The notes under the pieces were generated by a model, which was given only the letters and a program-made list of their open reading frames with translations, searched no databases and had not been told where the DNA came from. DNA of 59,108 bases, taken from Lachnospiraceae bacterium. Lineage in GTDB: Bacteria; Bacillota; Clostridia; Lachnospirales; Lachnospiraceae. Of this stretch, positions 17,922 to 27,522 are shown one piece after another. The stretch covers positions 1-59,108 of the forward strand of contig CAAFXG010000406.1 of the NCBI GenBank assembly GCA_900766925.1, in the 5' to 3' direction. The stretch's first letter is position 1, and each line of letters starts with the position of its first letter. Position numbers and translations under genes: made by a program.

Positions 17922-20681
17922 ATGGAACCAACAAATCAGAAAATGGATGAACAACCGGGTATGGAACGTACCATACTCTGTATATTTACACTATACATAA
18001 TAGCCTTTACAATCGGTGCAATAAGTAAGGATTGGCCTGTGTGGGTAACAATCGTAATGTGGTTTTGTGTATTTACGGGATGGCACCTCCATATTACAAA
18101 GTTTAAATCATTTGCAGGCAGATCATTGCTGATATCTCTTTTAATACAATTTTGTATACTGTTGTATGGTCTTAACAGCACAGAGTTTGAAAGAATTTTA
18201 CCGACCTTGTTTGTGATGGTAGTTGTAGTAGGCTTATATGGTGTTGTGGATTATGTTTACATAGCAATGGCCGTTATTTTTGCAATCTCCATCAAGTTTT
18301 TCTTCATGGAAGCCGGTGCAGGAGATGTAAATAACAGGGTCTTGATATTAAGACAGCTTTTGTCAATAGTGGTATTTGAGATACTTATTGTGATTTGGAT
18401 TAAAAAGAGAAACGAGGCAAAAGAGAGTACAGGCAGGGTAATAGTAGCACTCAGTCGCGCAGAGCAAAGTAAGAATGACTTCCTTGCAAATATAAGTCAT
18501 GAAATAAGGACGCCACTTAATACTGTACTTGGAATGAGCGATATAGCACTTAGAGATAATGATGTAAATTCTGTGAGAGAGAAAATATATCACATACAGA
18601 ATGCAGGTAGAAACCTTATGTCAGCGGTTAATGATATTCTGGATTTTACGGAGCTTCAGTCGGGAGATATTGTTATAGATGAGGAAACATATAATATCTG
18701 TTCAATTGTAAATGATATCGTTAATATGTCTGTTGCGTTGAAGGATGATAAAAAAATAGAGATAATTGTGAACATGGATGATAAGATTCCACAGGCACTT
18801 GTTGGTGACGAAAAGAAAATAAGGCGTGTGGCTATGAATCTTGTCAGTAACGCAATTAAATTTACAGAAAATGGCTACGTTGAAATTCGCGTTGGTGCAA
18901 GAAGGGAAATCTATGGAGTAAATCTTTTTATCTCAGTTAAGGATACAGGAATTGGAATAAGTGAGGAAAATGTTGAAAAGCTGTTTAGCTCATTTAACCA
19001 GGTTGATTCAAGGCGTAACAGACAGGAAGGCGGAATGGGCTTAGGTCTTGCAATATCTAAGGAAATTGTGGAAAAAATGGGTGGTGTCATCACTGTAAAC
19101 AGTAAACTTGGAGAAGGAACAAAGATGACCGTTGTGGTTCCGCAAAAGGTTGCAGATTATTCTCCAGCGGTATATTTTAATAGTGAATATAAGCTTAACT
19201 GTATCTGTTACATAGATATGGAACGGTTTGTCATGAAGGAAACCAGGGATGCATATCAGAATAATATTTTCACAATAATCAAGCAGACCGGGGCAAATTG
19301 TCTATATTGCAGAAATTTAGAAGAGCTTAAGCGTAGAATAAAGACGGATATTTATAATTATGCATTTATAACAGTGGTTGAGTATTTGGAGGATATCTCA
19401 TATTTCGATGCTTTAGCTCAGAAGATGAGGCTTTTTGTAATACTGGACAGAGAAAATGACTACCTGATCAGAAATAAAAACGTATATAAGATATATAAGC
19501 CATGCTATATATTGACGGTTGCATCAATGCTTAATCAGCTTTCTGAGAATATGGTAAGGAGAAGCATCAGAGAATTTATTGCTCCTGAAGCACATCTGTT
19601 GGTAGTAGATGACAACTATATGAATCTGAAGGTAATTGAAGGGCTTCTTGACAAATATCAAATTAGAATTACAAAGGCTCTGAGTGGTTCAGAAGCATTG
19701 GAGAAAATTGAAGAAAAGAATTACGATTTTGTATTTATGGATCATATGATGCCCGAGATGGACGGAGTTGAGACATTTCAGCGTATAAGGGAAAAATCAG
19801 GGTCATATTACAAGACGGTTCCGATTATTGCTCTTACTGCAAATGCAGTTGCGGGAAGTAAAGAAATGTTTTTAAAGGAGGGTTTTACGGACTTTGTTGA
19901 AAAGCCGGTGGAAATATCTTCTTTAGAGAAGATTTTAAAGACATATTTGCCGGAAGAAAAAATAATTTACAAGGAGACTGATTTAGTGAATGCAGGAGAC
20001 ATTTTAATTGATGAAACGCTTGGTAAAGAAGCTGATAACGATATATCAAAGGGTATTGATGGTATCGATATAGAAAAGGGCATGATGTATTGCGGTGGAG
20101 AAGAGGGATTCTTTATGATACTCTCAGACTGCTGTGAAGAATACATACAAAAGAGGGATGAGCTTAATGCTCTTTTTGCTCAACAGGATTGGAAGAATTA
20201 TTGCATAAAGATGCATGCACTAAAGGGAATTATGAGGTCCATCGGGGCAGACTTTTGCTCAGAATGTGCGTTAAAGCTTGAAATGGCATGTAAAGAAGAA
20301 AACTATTATCTTGTATTGAATGAACATGCAAATGTAATGCGGGTGTACGAGGAAACAATGATGAAGATAGCTTCACACCCTAAGGTAAATGGCGATATAA
20401 GCTTAATAGTAGGCGAGGAGTCAGATAAGAAGGATGACACCTTATGCGACGGGCTGATGGAAATTGAAGTGTCAAAGCTTGAGGAGCTTTGTACAGGCTT
20501 TGAGGCTGCAATGTATTCACTCGATGAAGCTGTCATGAAGAATATAATAAATGAGCTTAATCAATACAGCTACAATGGTAAACCGCTTAAGGATGAGCTT
20601 AAGAGTGTGGAGAAAAAGGTTAACCAGAGTGATTATTTCTCGGCAGGCGAATTGCTTAATTCAATTAAAGCAAAGCTTTGA
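17922..20681 (+). CDS. Hybrid histidine kinase with receiver and Hpt domains
   Basis: 919 residues. The ATG at 17922 follows GGGGGA; an in-frame GTG at 17901 is less likely. Order: about six membrane helices (residues 20-165), HisKA with ISHEIRTPLNTVLG (His about 193), HATPase with LVSNAIKFTENG, DTGIGI and GGMGLGLAIS, a receiver-like segment without an aspartate pocket but ending KPCY (about 420-545), a true receiver (acceptor about D607 in VFMDHMMPEMDG), and an Hpt domain (His about 765 in MHALKGIMRSIGA). A 150-residue helical tail follows. This is a complete internal phosphorelay at the membrane. The final acceptor may be one of the stand-alone receivers nearby. Confidence 0.9.
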   Translation: MEPTNQKMDEQPGMERTILCIFTLYIIAFTIGAISKDWPVWVTIVMWFCVFTGWHLHITKFKSFAGRSLLISLLIQFCILLYGLNSTEFERILPTLFVMVVVVGLYGVVDYVYIAMAVIFAISIKFFFMEAGAGDVNNRVLILRQLLSIVVFEILIVIWIKKRNEAKESTGRVIVALSRAEQSKNDFLANISHEIRTPLNTVLGMSDIALRDNDVNSVREKIYHIQNAGRNLMSAVNDILDFTELQSGDIVIDEETYNICSIVNDIVNMSVALKDDKKIEIIVNMDDKIPQALVGDEKKIRRVAMNLVSNAIKFTENGYVEIRVGARREIYGVNLFISVKDTGIGISEENVEKLFSSFNQVDSRRNRQEGGMGLGLAISKEIVEKMGGVITVNSKLGEGTKMTVVVPQKVADYSPAVYFNSEYKLNCICYIDMERFVMKETRDAYQNNIFTIIKQTGANCLYCRNLEELKRRIKTDIYNYAFITVVEYLEDISYFDALAQKMRLFVILDRENDYLIRNKNVYKIYKPCYILTVASMLNQLSENMVRRSIREFIAPEAHLLVVDDNYMNLKVIEGLLDKYQIRITKALSGSEALEKIEEKNYDFVFMDHMMPEMDGVETFQRIREKSGSYYKTVPIIALTANAVAGSKEMFLKEGFTDFVEKPVEISSLEKILKTYLPEEKIIYKETDLVNAGDILIDETLGKEADNDISKGIDGIDIEKGMMYCGGEEGFFMILSDCCEEYIQKRDELNALFAQQDWKNYCIKMHALKGIMRSIGADFCSECALKLEMACKEENYYLVLNEHANVMRVYEETMMKIASHPKVNGDISLIVGEESDKKDDTLCDGLMEIEVSKLEELCTGFEAAMYSLDEAVMKNIINELNQYSYNGKPLKDELKSVEKKVNQSDYFSAGELLNSIKAKL

Positions 20682-20704
20682 GTCTTTACGGGGGGTGAGG
20701 ATAC

Positions 20705-23383
20705 ATGAGAGAATTTATTAGCGTCATGCGTGATACAATTAGTGCCAAAAATGAAAACCTTCGTGAGCGTATGTTTTGTATTATTAATCTTCTTGCGTTT
20801 GGAATGGTAGTTTTGGGGTTAATTGAAACCCTTCCTATAGTATCTGAATGTATTCCTGTTGTGTGCTGTCTGGTTATTGCAGTGATAAATATGTCGATTT
20901 GCTTCTATTTACTGCTCAAACACCATTTACTTGACATTGCATCAGTGATTCTGGGATTTACTTTATGTGGGGTTGTATTTCCGAGCATGTTTCGCTTTAG
21001 TGGCGGAATAGAAGGCGGTGCTACAGTATATTTTTCATTAAATATAATATATACCTGCATAGTGTTTAGGGGAAAGTGGCTGGCTTTCTTTTTAGCTCTT
21101 GATATTATTTCGGATGTTGTAACATATGCAGTTGCATATTATTATCCTGATACTGTTACCAGCCTGCCGTCGCGAGAGGCTGTATTCATGGATTCAATTT
21201 ATTCTGTGATTGTAGTTGGTATAGCTGTAGGTGTTATGCTGAAGGCATATGTTAATGCATATGCAAATCAGCAGCTTAAGGTGGAAGAACAGAATAAAAA
21301 GTTAGAGGAAGCCGGTAAATCTAAGGACCACTTCTTTGCAAGCATGAGTCACGAGATAAGGACTCCTATTAATACAATAATTGGCCTTAATGAAATGATT
21401 ATGCGTAATAACTCTGACGAAAAGACTCTTGAATACGCTGAAAATGTACATAAAGCTGGAAAGCTTTTGCTAAGCCTTGTCAATGATATACTTGATTTGT
21501 CGCAGATGGAAATGGGCAAAATGGAGATATTACCCGTAGAGTATAAGATTACGGAGCTTATTTCTGATTTGGTAGATATAGTACAAATTCAGGCACATGA
21601 CAAAAATCTTGAATTTAATCTGGATATAGATAAGGATATTCCATGTGAATTATTGGGAGATAAGAAACGTATAGAACAGGTTATGATTAATCTCCTGACG
21701 AATGCTGTGAAATATACGCGGGAGGGTTCTGTTACATTATCTGTGTATGTGGAAAGTAAAACCAAGACAGAGGTAACTATTAAGTTCTCGGTTATTGATA
21801 CGGGAATTGGAATAAGAAAGGAAGATATTACCAGCCTGTATGAGATTTTTAAGAGGGTAGATACAAAAAATAATGAAAAAATTGTGGGTAGTGGTCTTGG
21901 CCTTGCAATTACCAAGCAATTGGTTGAGTTGATGGGCGGAAATCTTACCGTGGACAGTATCTATATGCATGGCTCCACATTTACTGTCTCGTTGAAGCAG
22001 GGGATAATCAATCCAAATAGAATTGGATATATTGAACATCCGGATAAAAATTACAAAGTAATTAGGGGGATGTATAAACACTTATTTGAGGCTCCCGAAG
22101 CAAGAGTGTTAATTGTTGATGATAATAAAATGAATATTGTTGTTGCAAGTGAGCTTTTATCTGCAACACGTGTTCAGATTGACACTGCTTTAAGCGGAAA
22201 GGAATGTTTGGAATGCACGCGTAACAAGTACTATAACATAATTCTTCTTGATCACATGATGCCTGAAATGGATGGTATTGAGACTGTAAAAGAAATACGA
22301 AGACAGGTGAATGGTTTGTGCAGGGATACCGTTATAGTGGCAATGACAGCTAATGCAATGTCCGGAGCACTTCAATATTACAGTGAAAACGGTTTTGATG
22401 AATATATTGAAAAACCTATCAATGGTGAACTTTTAGAAAAATGTATATTGTCATATTTGCCATCTGATATAGTTGAATACAGGCGTATTGAAGAGGGTGT
22501 TGAAAATCTGCTTTCTGTTCCTACAGAAAAAAGCCGAAAAAAGAAGGTACGTATTACAACTGATTGTGTCGCAGATTTACCGGATGATATTATTATGCAA
22601 TATGACATAGGTGTTATGTATTTATATATACGAACTGACAAGGGAAGATTTGCAGATACCATAGAAATCAGTTCTGATAATCTGGATCAGTTTATTTCAG
22701 ATGAAAAATCATATGCCAGAGCAGACAGTGTATCTGTAGAGGAATATGAACAGTTTTTTGCAGAACAACTGACTAAGGCGGAAGAAATAATACATATTTC
22801 CATGGCATCCGATTCGGGGAAAAGCTATAGTATTGCAGTTGAAGCAGCAGAGAGCTTTGGTCATGTCCATGTTATTGATTCAAAACATATTTCATGTGGG
22901 CAGACACTTCTGGTAATGTATGCAAGTAAGCTTTTAAATGAAAACCTATCAATTGCTGACCTAATAAAGGAGATAAAGTGGGCAAGAGAGAAAATTGTAT
23001 GCCAGTTTATGCTTCCGTCTATTGATATATTTTACCAAAATGGATATGCAAATAAGCTGATAATGAGATTCTTTAAAACGTTTAATTTACATCCTATACT
23101 TAGAATAAAGCATAGTAGTGTAAAGCCAATAAGCTTTTGTTCCGGGGAATTACATCAGGCAAGAAAACGTTTTGTAAGGAGGGTGTTATTTAAAAAACGA
23201 AGGATTCACAGGAACATGGTATTTATTTCACATGTTGCTCTTAATATAAATGACCAGAAAATGATAACTGATGAAATAAGTAAATATGTCCTTTTTGACA
23301 ATGTATATGTTAATAAAACATCATTTTCGTGTGCGGTCAATTCAGGTATGGGCAGCATAGGAATAGCATATTACTGTAATTAA
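20705..23383 (+). CDS. Hybrid histidine kinase fused to a DegV lipid-binding domain
   Basis: 892 residues. Start ATG at 20705 follows GGGGGTGAGG. Order: about six membrane helices (residues 22-185), HisKA with MSHEIRTPINTIIG (His about 216), HATPase with LLTNAVKYTREG, DTGIGI and GSGLGLAIT, and a receiver with acceptor about D516 in LLDHMMPEMDG. From residue 613 to the end there is a DegV/FakB-like domain: VRITTDCVADLPDD, IHISMASDSGKSYSIA, VIDSKHISCGQTLL and NLHPILRIKHSSVKP. DegV proteins bind a fatty acid and present its carboxylate to a kinase in lipid uptake. Here the domain sits where an output or Hpt domain would be, suggesting fatty-acid input or an unusual output. Confidence 0.88.
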   Translation: MREFISVMRDTISAKNENLRERMFCIINLLAFGMVVLGLIETLPIVSECIPVVCCLVIAVINMSICFYLLLKHHLLDIASVILGFTLCGVVFPSMFRFSGGIEGGATVYFSLNIIYTCIVFRGKWLAFFLALDIISDVVTYAVAYYYPDTVTSLPSREAVFMDSIYSVIVVGIAVGVMLKAYVNAYANQQLKVEEQNKKLEEAGKSKDHFFASMSHEIRTPINTIIGLNEMIMRNNSDEKTLEYAENVHKAGKLLLSLVNDILDLSQMEMGKMEILPVEYKITELISDLVDIVQIQAHDKNLEFNLDIDKDIPCELLGDKKRIEQVMINLLTNAVKYTREGSVTLSVYVESKTKTEVTIKFSVIDTGIGIRKEDITSLYEIFKRVDTKNNEKIVGSGLGLAITKQLVELMGGNLTVDSIYMHGSTFTVSLKQGIINPNRIGYIEHPDKNYKVIRGMYKHLFEAPEARVLIVDDNKMNIVVASELLSATRVQIDTALSGKECLECTRNKYYNIILLDHMMPEMDGIETVKEIRRQVNGLCRDTVIVAMTANAMSGALQYYSENGFDEYIEKPINGELLEKCILSYLPSDIVEYRRIEEGVENLLSVPTEKSRKKKVRITTDCVADLPDDIIMQYDIGVMYLYIRTDKGRFADTIEISSDNLDQFISDEKSYARADSVSVEEYEQFFAEQLTKAEEIIHISMASDSGKSYSIAVEAAESFGHVHVIDSKHISCGQTLLVMYASKLLNENLSIADLIKEIKWAREKIVCQFMLPSIDIFYQNGYANKLIMRFFKTFNLHPILRIKHSSVKPISFCSGELHQARKRFVRRVLFKKRRIHRNMVFISHVALNINDQKMITDEISKYVLFDNVYVNKTSFSCAVNSGMGSIGIAYYCN

Positions 23384-23411
23384 AATATATAATACAATGA
23401 GGAGGATTAAT

Positions 23412-25340
23412 ATGAAATTACGAACAAAAATTCAATTATCTTTTAGTTTGGCGCTTGTAGTAATACTGCTTGTAATAGGTAATATAGTTATTTCAGCGAA
23501 TAATACTTCGTCAATGTCAATCGTCAATGACAGTATGAAATCATCAGCGACATTGGCTTCAAATAATATTTCGCAGCAGCTTAATGACTATATGGATGTG
23601 GTTTCCTTAGTGGGGAGAAGTGAGATACTAAGCAGTAGTGCAAATGCAGAGGAGAAGATGCAGTATCTTGATTCCTATGTTAATACATATGGCTTTACAA
23701 GTGGCAATATACTTGATTCAAATGGTGTAAGTATCAATGATGGAACTGATTTTAGCGACAGGGCTTATGTAAAACAGGCTTTTGAGGGTAAGGTTAATGT
23801 ATCAGACATAACATTAAGTAAGTATACAAATACATACGGAATAAGTATTGCTGCCCCAATATATAAGGAGACATCAATAGTTGGTGTCGTTTATTTTCGT
23901 TTAGATATTAATTTTATCAGGGATGTAATTGATAAAATAACAATTAGTGACAACAGCTATGCATACCTTATTGATGAAACCGGAAATGTTGTTGTTCATC
24001 CTGATGAGGAACTGATTCTAAATTGTAATATGGTGGAGCAAAGTAAGGCCATGTCTAAAATCGCAGAAAAGGTGATGGCGGGCGAGACAGGAAACGGAAC
24101 ATATATATATGATGGGAAAGAAATTGTATGTGGATATGGTCCGGTTGACAATACAAATGGATGGAGCATAGTAATTGCAGCTCCAAAATCAGATTTTACA
24201 AAGGCTACAGACAGGGTTAGAAATATTTTGGTAGTCATGATTATTATTTCCGTTATAGTTGCTGTTATAATTTCAGCAATAATTGCAGCGGGAATCTGTA
24301 AGCCGATTAACAATGTTAAAAATGCATTACTTTCAGCGGCAGATGGTGATTTCAATGTAGAATTAATTACTTCAAATGGAAAGGATGAGGTGGCTGTACT
24401 TCAGAATACAATGGCATCCTTACTTGAAACCTTGTCAGGTATAATCGGACAGGCAAATATTATTCTGGGAAGCATGGCCGGATATGACCTTACTGTTGCA
24501 GATATGAGTAGATTTCCGGGAGAATTTGATAGTTTGTCTAATTCAGTCAACTCAATTAAGAGGACGCTGAATCAGCTTATAATTGAGGTTCAGAATGCAG
24601 TAAGGAGTGTTGATACTGGTTCAAGAGAACTGGCACAGGCAACGGCGGCACTTTCGCAGGGAACGGTTACACAGGCGGGCTCTATACAGACACTTGCAGA
24701 TAACCTTGGAGTTGTTGTTGAAAAGATTAATCATAATTCAGAAAATGAGGAGGTTGTAAATAAAAAGCTGATAGCTCTTGATATACAGATACAGAGGGCT
24801 AACCAGCAAATGAGTGAGCTCCTTTCAGTAGTTGATGAAATTGAGACAATGTCATCGAGCATACAAAAGATTGTTGGTACAATTGACGGAATTGCATTCC
24901 AGACAAATATTTTGTCACTAAATGCGTCCGTGGAGGCAGCAAGAGCGGGAGAGCTGGGAAGTGGATTTGCAGTTGTAGCAGAGGAGGTAAGAGGTCTTGC
25001 TGAGAAATGTGGTGAATCATCAAGGAAAACCTCAGAGCTTATCAATCAGTGTATATCGTCAATAAACAATGCAAAAAAATGTGCCGATGCCACATTCGGA
25101 AGTCTTTCTGAAATTGTTGTTGAGTCATCTGATATTGCGGCGGCGTTTGCAACGATTTCAAATGATACGGCTGAACAGGCAGTAAAGTCAAAGCATATTA
25201 AGGCAGAGATTAATAACATTTCTGATGTTATTCAGACTAATACAGCAACGGTAGAAGAAACTGCTGCATCTACAGCGGTACTTTCAGATCAGGCTGCAAA
25301 TCTTGAAGAGCTAGTGAGAAACTTCAGAGTTACAAGATAA
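23412..25340 (+). CDS. Methyl-accepting chemotaxis protein with dCache sensor
   Basis: 642 residues. The ATG at 23412 is chosen because GAGGAGG lies before it; the ATG at 23397 overlaps that site. A first membrane helix (about 9-28) is followed by an extracellular dCache-type domain (about 35-270, with FSDRAYVKQAFEGK and GISIAAPIYKE), a second helix near 275-297, HAMP and the signalling domain with IDGIAFQTNILSLNASVEAA. dCache domains bind amino acids and other small ligands outside the cell. It closes the chemosensory block and ends at the 25366 terminator. Confidence 0.92.
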   Translation: MKLRTKIQLSFSLALVVILLVIGNIVISANNTSSMSIVNDSMKSSATLASNNISQQLNDYMDVVSLVGRSEILSSSANAEEKMQYLDSYVNTYGFTSGNILDSNGVSINDGTDFSDRAYVKQAFEGKVNVSDITLSKYTNTYGISIAAPIYKETSIVGVVYFRLDINFIRDVIDKITISDNSYAYLIDETGNVVVHPDEELILNCNMVEQSKAMSKIAEKVMAGETGNGTYIYDGKEIVCGYGPVDNTNGWSIVIAAPKSDFTKATDRVRNILVVMIIISVIVAVIISAIIAAGICKPINNVKNALLSAADGDFNVELITSNGKDEVAVLQNTMASLLETLSGIIGQANIILGSMAGYDLTVADMSRFPGEFDSLSNSVNSIKRTLNQLIIEVQNAVRSVDTGSRELAQATAALSQGTVTQAGSIQTLADNLGVVVEKINHNSENEEVVNKKLIALDIQIQRANQQMSELLSVVDEIETMSSSIQKIVGTIDGIAFQTNILSLNASVEAARAGELGSGFAVVAEEVRGLAEKCGESSRKTSELINQCISSINNAKKCADATFGSLSEIVVESSDIAAAFATISNDTAEQAVKSKHIKAEINNISDVIQTNTATVEETAASTAVLSDQAANLEELVRNFRVTR

Positions 25341-25365
25341 ATATACTTTAATATCATAATATTTG

Positions 25366-25433
25366 AAAAACATGGGGCTGTGGCTCGCTAATATACCGGA
25401 GGTAATATCAGGGAGCCACAGCCCCATGTTTTT
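25366..25433. terminator. Bidirectional terminator between MCP and yeiH-like gene
   Basis: A perfect 21-bp inverted repeat (25366-25386 with 25413-25433) begins with A5 and ends with T5, so it can terminate transcripts arriving from either side. It lies between two convergent genes. Confidence 0.9.
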
Positions 25434-25461
25434 GCTATGATTATATAAAGGCTATTTCGTC

Positions 25462-26499
25462 CTACCAGAGTCCCATGAAATGCTGCATAATGAGACTTAC
25501 ACCTGTTATACCAACCCAGCAGCATAAGCCCATGATGAGTGGCTTGCCACCTGTTTTGACGAGCTTTACAATGTTTGTGTTAAGTCCGATTGCAGCCATT
25601 GCAAGTATGATAAAAAATTTACTTAATTCTTTTAATGGCTTAAAGAAGTCCAGACTAACTCCGAGGTTGACGGCAATTGTTGTAATAATTGAAGCTGCGA
25701 TAAACCAAAGAATGAAGAATGGGAAAATCTGCTTCATGTTGAAATTGCTTGTTTTGCCTCCGTTTTTCTTTTCCTTGCCAGCCCTGATAAATGCAAGTAC
25801 AAGCGTGATGGGAATGATTGCAAGAGTTCTGGTAAGCTTTACGGTAACTGCCTTATCAAGTGTCTCGCTTCCAAGATTCCACATACTATCCCAGGTTGAC
25901 GCGGCAGCAGTAACTGATGAAGTATCATTTACAGCAGTTCCTGCAAATATACCAAACGCATCACCGGAAGTAATATCGAAGCCAATTAATTTTCCGAGGT
26001 TTGGAAAAATAATTGCAGCAAGTACATTGAAGAAAAAGATAACGGAAATTGCCTGAGCAACCTCTTCGTCATCAGCGTCAATTACCGGTGCAGTAGCGGC
26101 AATTGCTGAACCGCCACAGATTGATGAGCCTACACCTACAAGCGTCGATATTTTACCGGGTATGTGCATAACCTTGCAAAGCACAAATGCTATTATAAGT
26201 GAAGTTGAAATTGTAGCTACAATAATAGGAAGTGACTGCTTTCCTGTTTCAAAAATTACATTCAGATTAAGTCCGAAGCCGAGAAGAATAACTGCATACT
26301 GCAGAATTTTCTTTGAGGTAAATTTAATTCCTGCTTCCATCTTTGTCTTGTCTTTAATTAAAAGTGTTACAATCATGCCAAGAACGATTGCAATAACAGG
26401 TCCCCCGACAACCGGAAAAAGCTTTCCAAGAAACCATGAAGGGACAGCGATGATGAGGCATACAAGGATGCCAAGCCAGCTTTTCTTAATAAAATTCAT
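25462..26499 (-). CDS. YeiH/UPF0324 family putative exporter
   Basis: 345 residues with about ten membrane helices. It matches the YeiH family (putative sulfate/sulfite or related anion exporters; substrates poorly known): WFLGKLFPVVGGPVIAIVLG, YAVILLGFGLNL, GSSICGGSAIAATAPVI and GTAVNDTSSVTAAASTW. The start is preceded by GGAGGAAG. It is divergent from a LysR regulator, the common arrangement for YeiH with YeiE-like regulators, so that protein probably controls it. Confidence 0.88.
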   Translation of the reverse strand: MNFIKKSWLGILVCLIIAVPSWFLGKLFPVVGGPVIAIVLGMIVTLLIKDKTKMEAGIKFTSKKILQYAVILLGFGLNLNVIFETGKQSLPIIVATISTSLIIAFVLCKVMHIPGKISTLVGVGSSICGGSAIAATAPVIDADDEEVAQAISVIFFFNVLAAIIFPNLGKLIGFDITSGDAFGIFAGTAVNDTSSVTAAASTWDSMWNLGSETLDKAVTVKLTRTLAIIPITLVLAFIRAGKEKKNGGKTSNFNMKQIFPFFILWFIAASIITTIAVNLGVSLDFFKPLKELSKFFIILAMAAIGLNTNIVKLVKTGGKPLIMGLCCWVGITGVSLIMQHFMGLW

Positions 26500-26583
26500 A
26501 TTATCTTCCTCCGTTAATTTGTATTATCTTAGGTACTTGAAAAACTATACCATATTCTAACAATAAAATAAAATTATAATTGT

Positions 26584-26614
26584 TTATATTATGATAAAAA
26601 TATGTTATGATAAC
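26584..26614. promoter_or_regulatory. Candidate LysR operator in divergent promoter
   Basis: Within the 144-base divergent gap, TTATATTATGATAA (26584-26597) is followed by a clean palindrome GTTATGATAAC (26604-26614). Both contain the core TTATGATAA. LysR proteins bind paired, interrupted dyads of T-N11-A type, so this is a reasonable binding site for the adjacent regulator, on sequence pattern only. Confidence 0.4.
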
Positions 26615-26643
26615 TATACAAATGATTCGACAAGGAGAAGAGG

Positions 26644-27522
26644 ATGTTAGATTACAGAATAGAGACCTTTTTGGTTGTATGTCAGGAGATGAATTTTACT
26701 AAGGCTGCAACACGCCTTGGTATTACACAGCCGGCTGTATCTAATCATATTAAACAGTTAGAGGATTATTACGATACACTGTTGTTTGGATATGAGGGTA
26801 AAAAAATTTACCTTACCAAAGAAGGTAAAATGCTTTATGAGGCAATGGTCAGCATGCATAATAATGAGATATATTTATCTGAGCAGATAAGACAGCTTAA
26901 GGAGGAACGTGAAGAATTCCGCTTCGGGGTAACGCTTACCATTGGTGAATTTATAATATGTGATGCGTTGGAGAAATATATAAAAAGTCATCCGGATGCA
27001 AATATACACATGAGTGTTGCAAATACAAAGGAGCTTATATCAAGACTTGAAGAGGGGGCAATAGACTTCGCAATATTGGAGGGTAATTTTCAGAAGATGA
27101 ACTATGGCAATTTTACATATTCTATGGAACCCTTCATACCTGTATGCAGTCCCATGAATCCACTTGCAGGTAAGTCGATACGTCTAACGGAGCTTATAAA
27201 GGAGAGGATTATAACAAGGGAAGAAGGCTCGGGAACGAGAGAGATTCTTGAAAATGCACTTGAAGAGCGTAATATAAGATTGTCCGATTTTCGTTCAGTG
27301 GTTGAGATTGCCAATATGAATACCATAAAGACGCTTGTTCTTAAAAACTGTGGTATATCATTTATGTATGAGCGCGCAGTAGAAAAGGAGCTTGAGGCAG
27401 GTGAGTTGGTTAAAATATCCATAAAGGGATGGAATATCCGGCACGAGATGTGTGCTGTATGGAAGAAGGATAATCTGTTTGCAGATTATTACGAGAAATT
27501 ACTTAAGGAGCTTTTAGGATGA
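26644..27522 (+). CDS. LysR family transcriptional regulator
   Basis: 292 residues. The winged helix-turn-helix (residues 1-60) reads FLVVCQEMNFTKAATRLGITQPAVSNHIKQLE, and the rest is a periplasmic-binding-protein-like co-inducer domain. It is divergent from the YeiH-like exporter, which it likely controls; the ligand is unknown. Start ATG at 26644 follows AAGGAGAAG. It overlaps the ABC-F gene by 4 bases, so the two are translationally coupled. Confidence 0.92.
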   Translation: MLDYRIETFLVVCQEMNFTKAATRLGITQPAVSNHIKQLEDYYDTLLFGYEGKKIYLTKEGKMLYEAMVSMHNNEIYLSEQIRQLKEEREEFRFGVTLTIGEFIICDALEKYIKSHPDANIHMSVANTKELISRLEEGAIDFAILEGNFQKMNYGNFTYSMEPFIPVCSPMNPLAGKSIRLTELIKERIITREEGSGTREILENALEERNIRLSDFRSVVEIANMNTIKTLVLKNCGISFMYERAVEKELEAGELVKISIKGWNIRHEMCAVWKKDNLFADYYEKLLKELLG

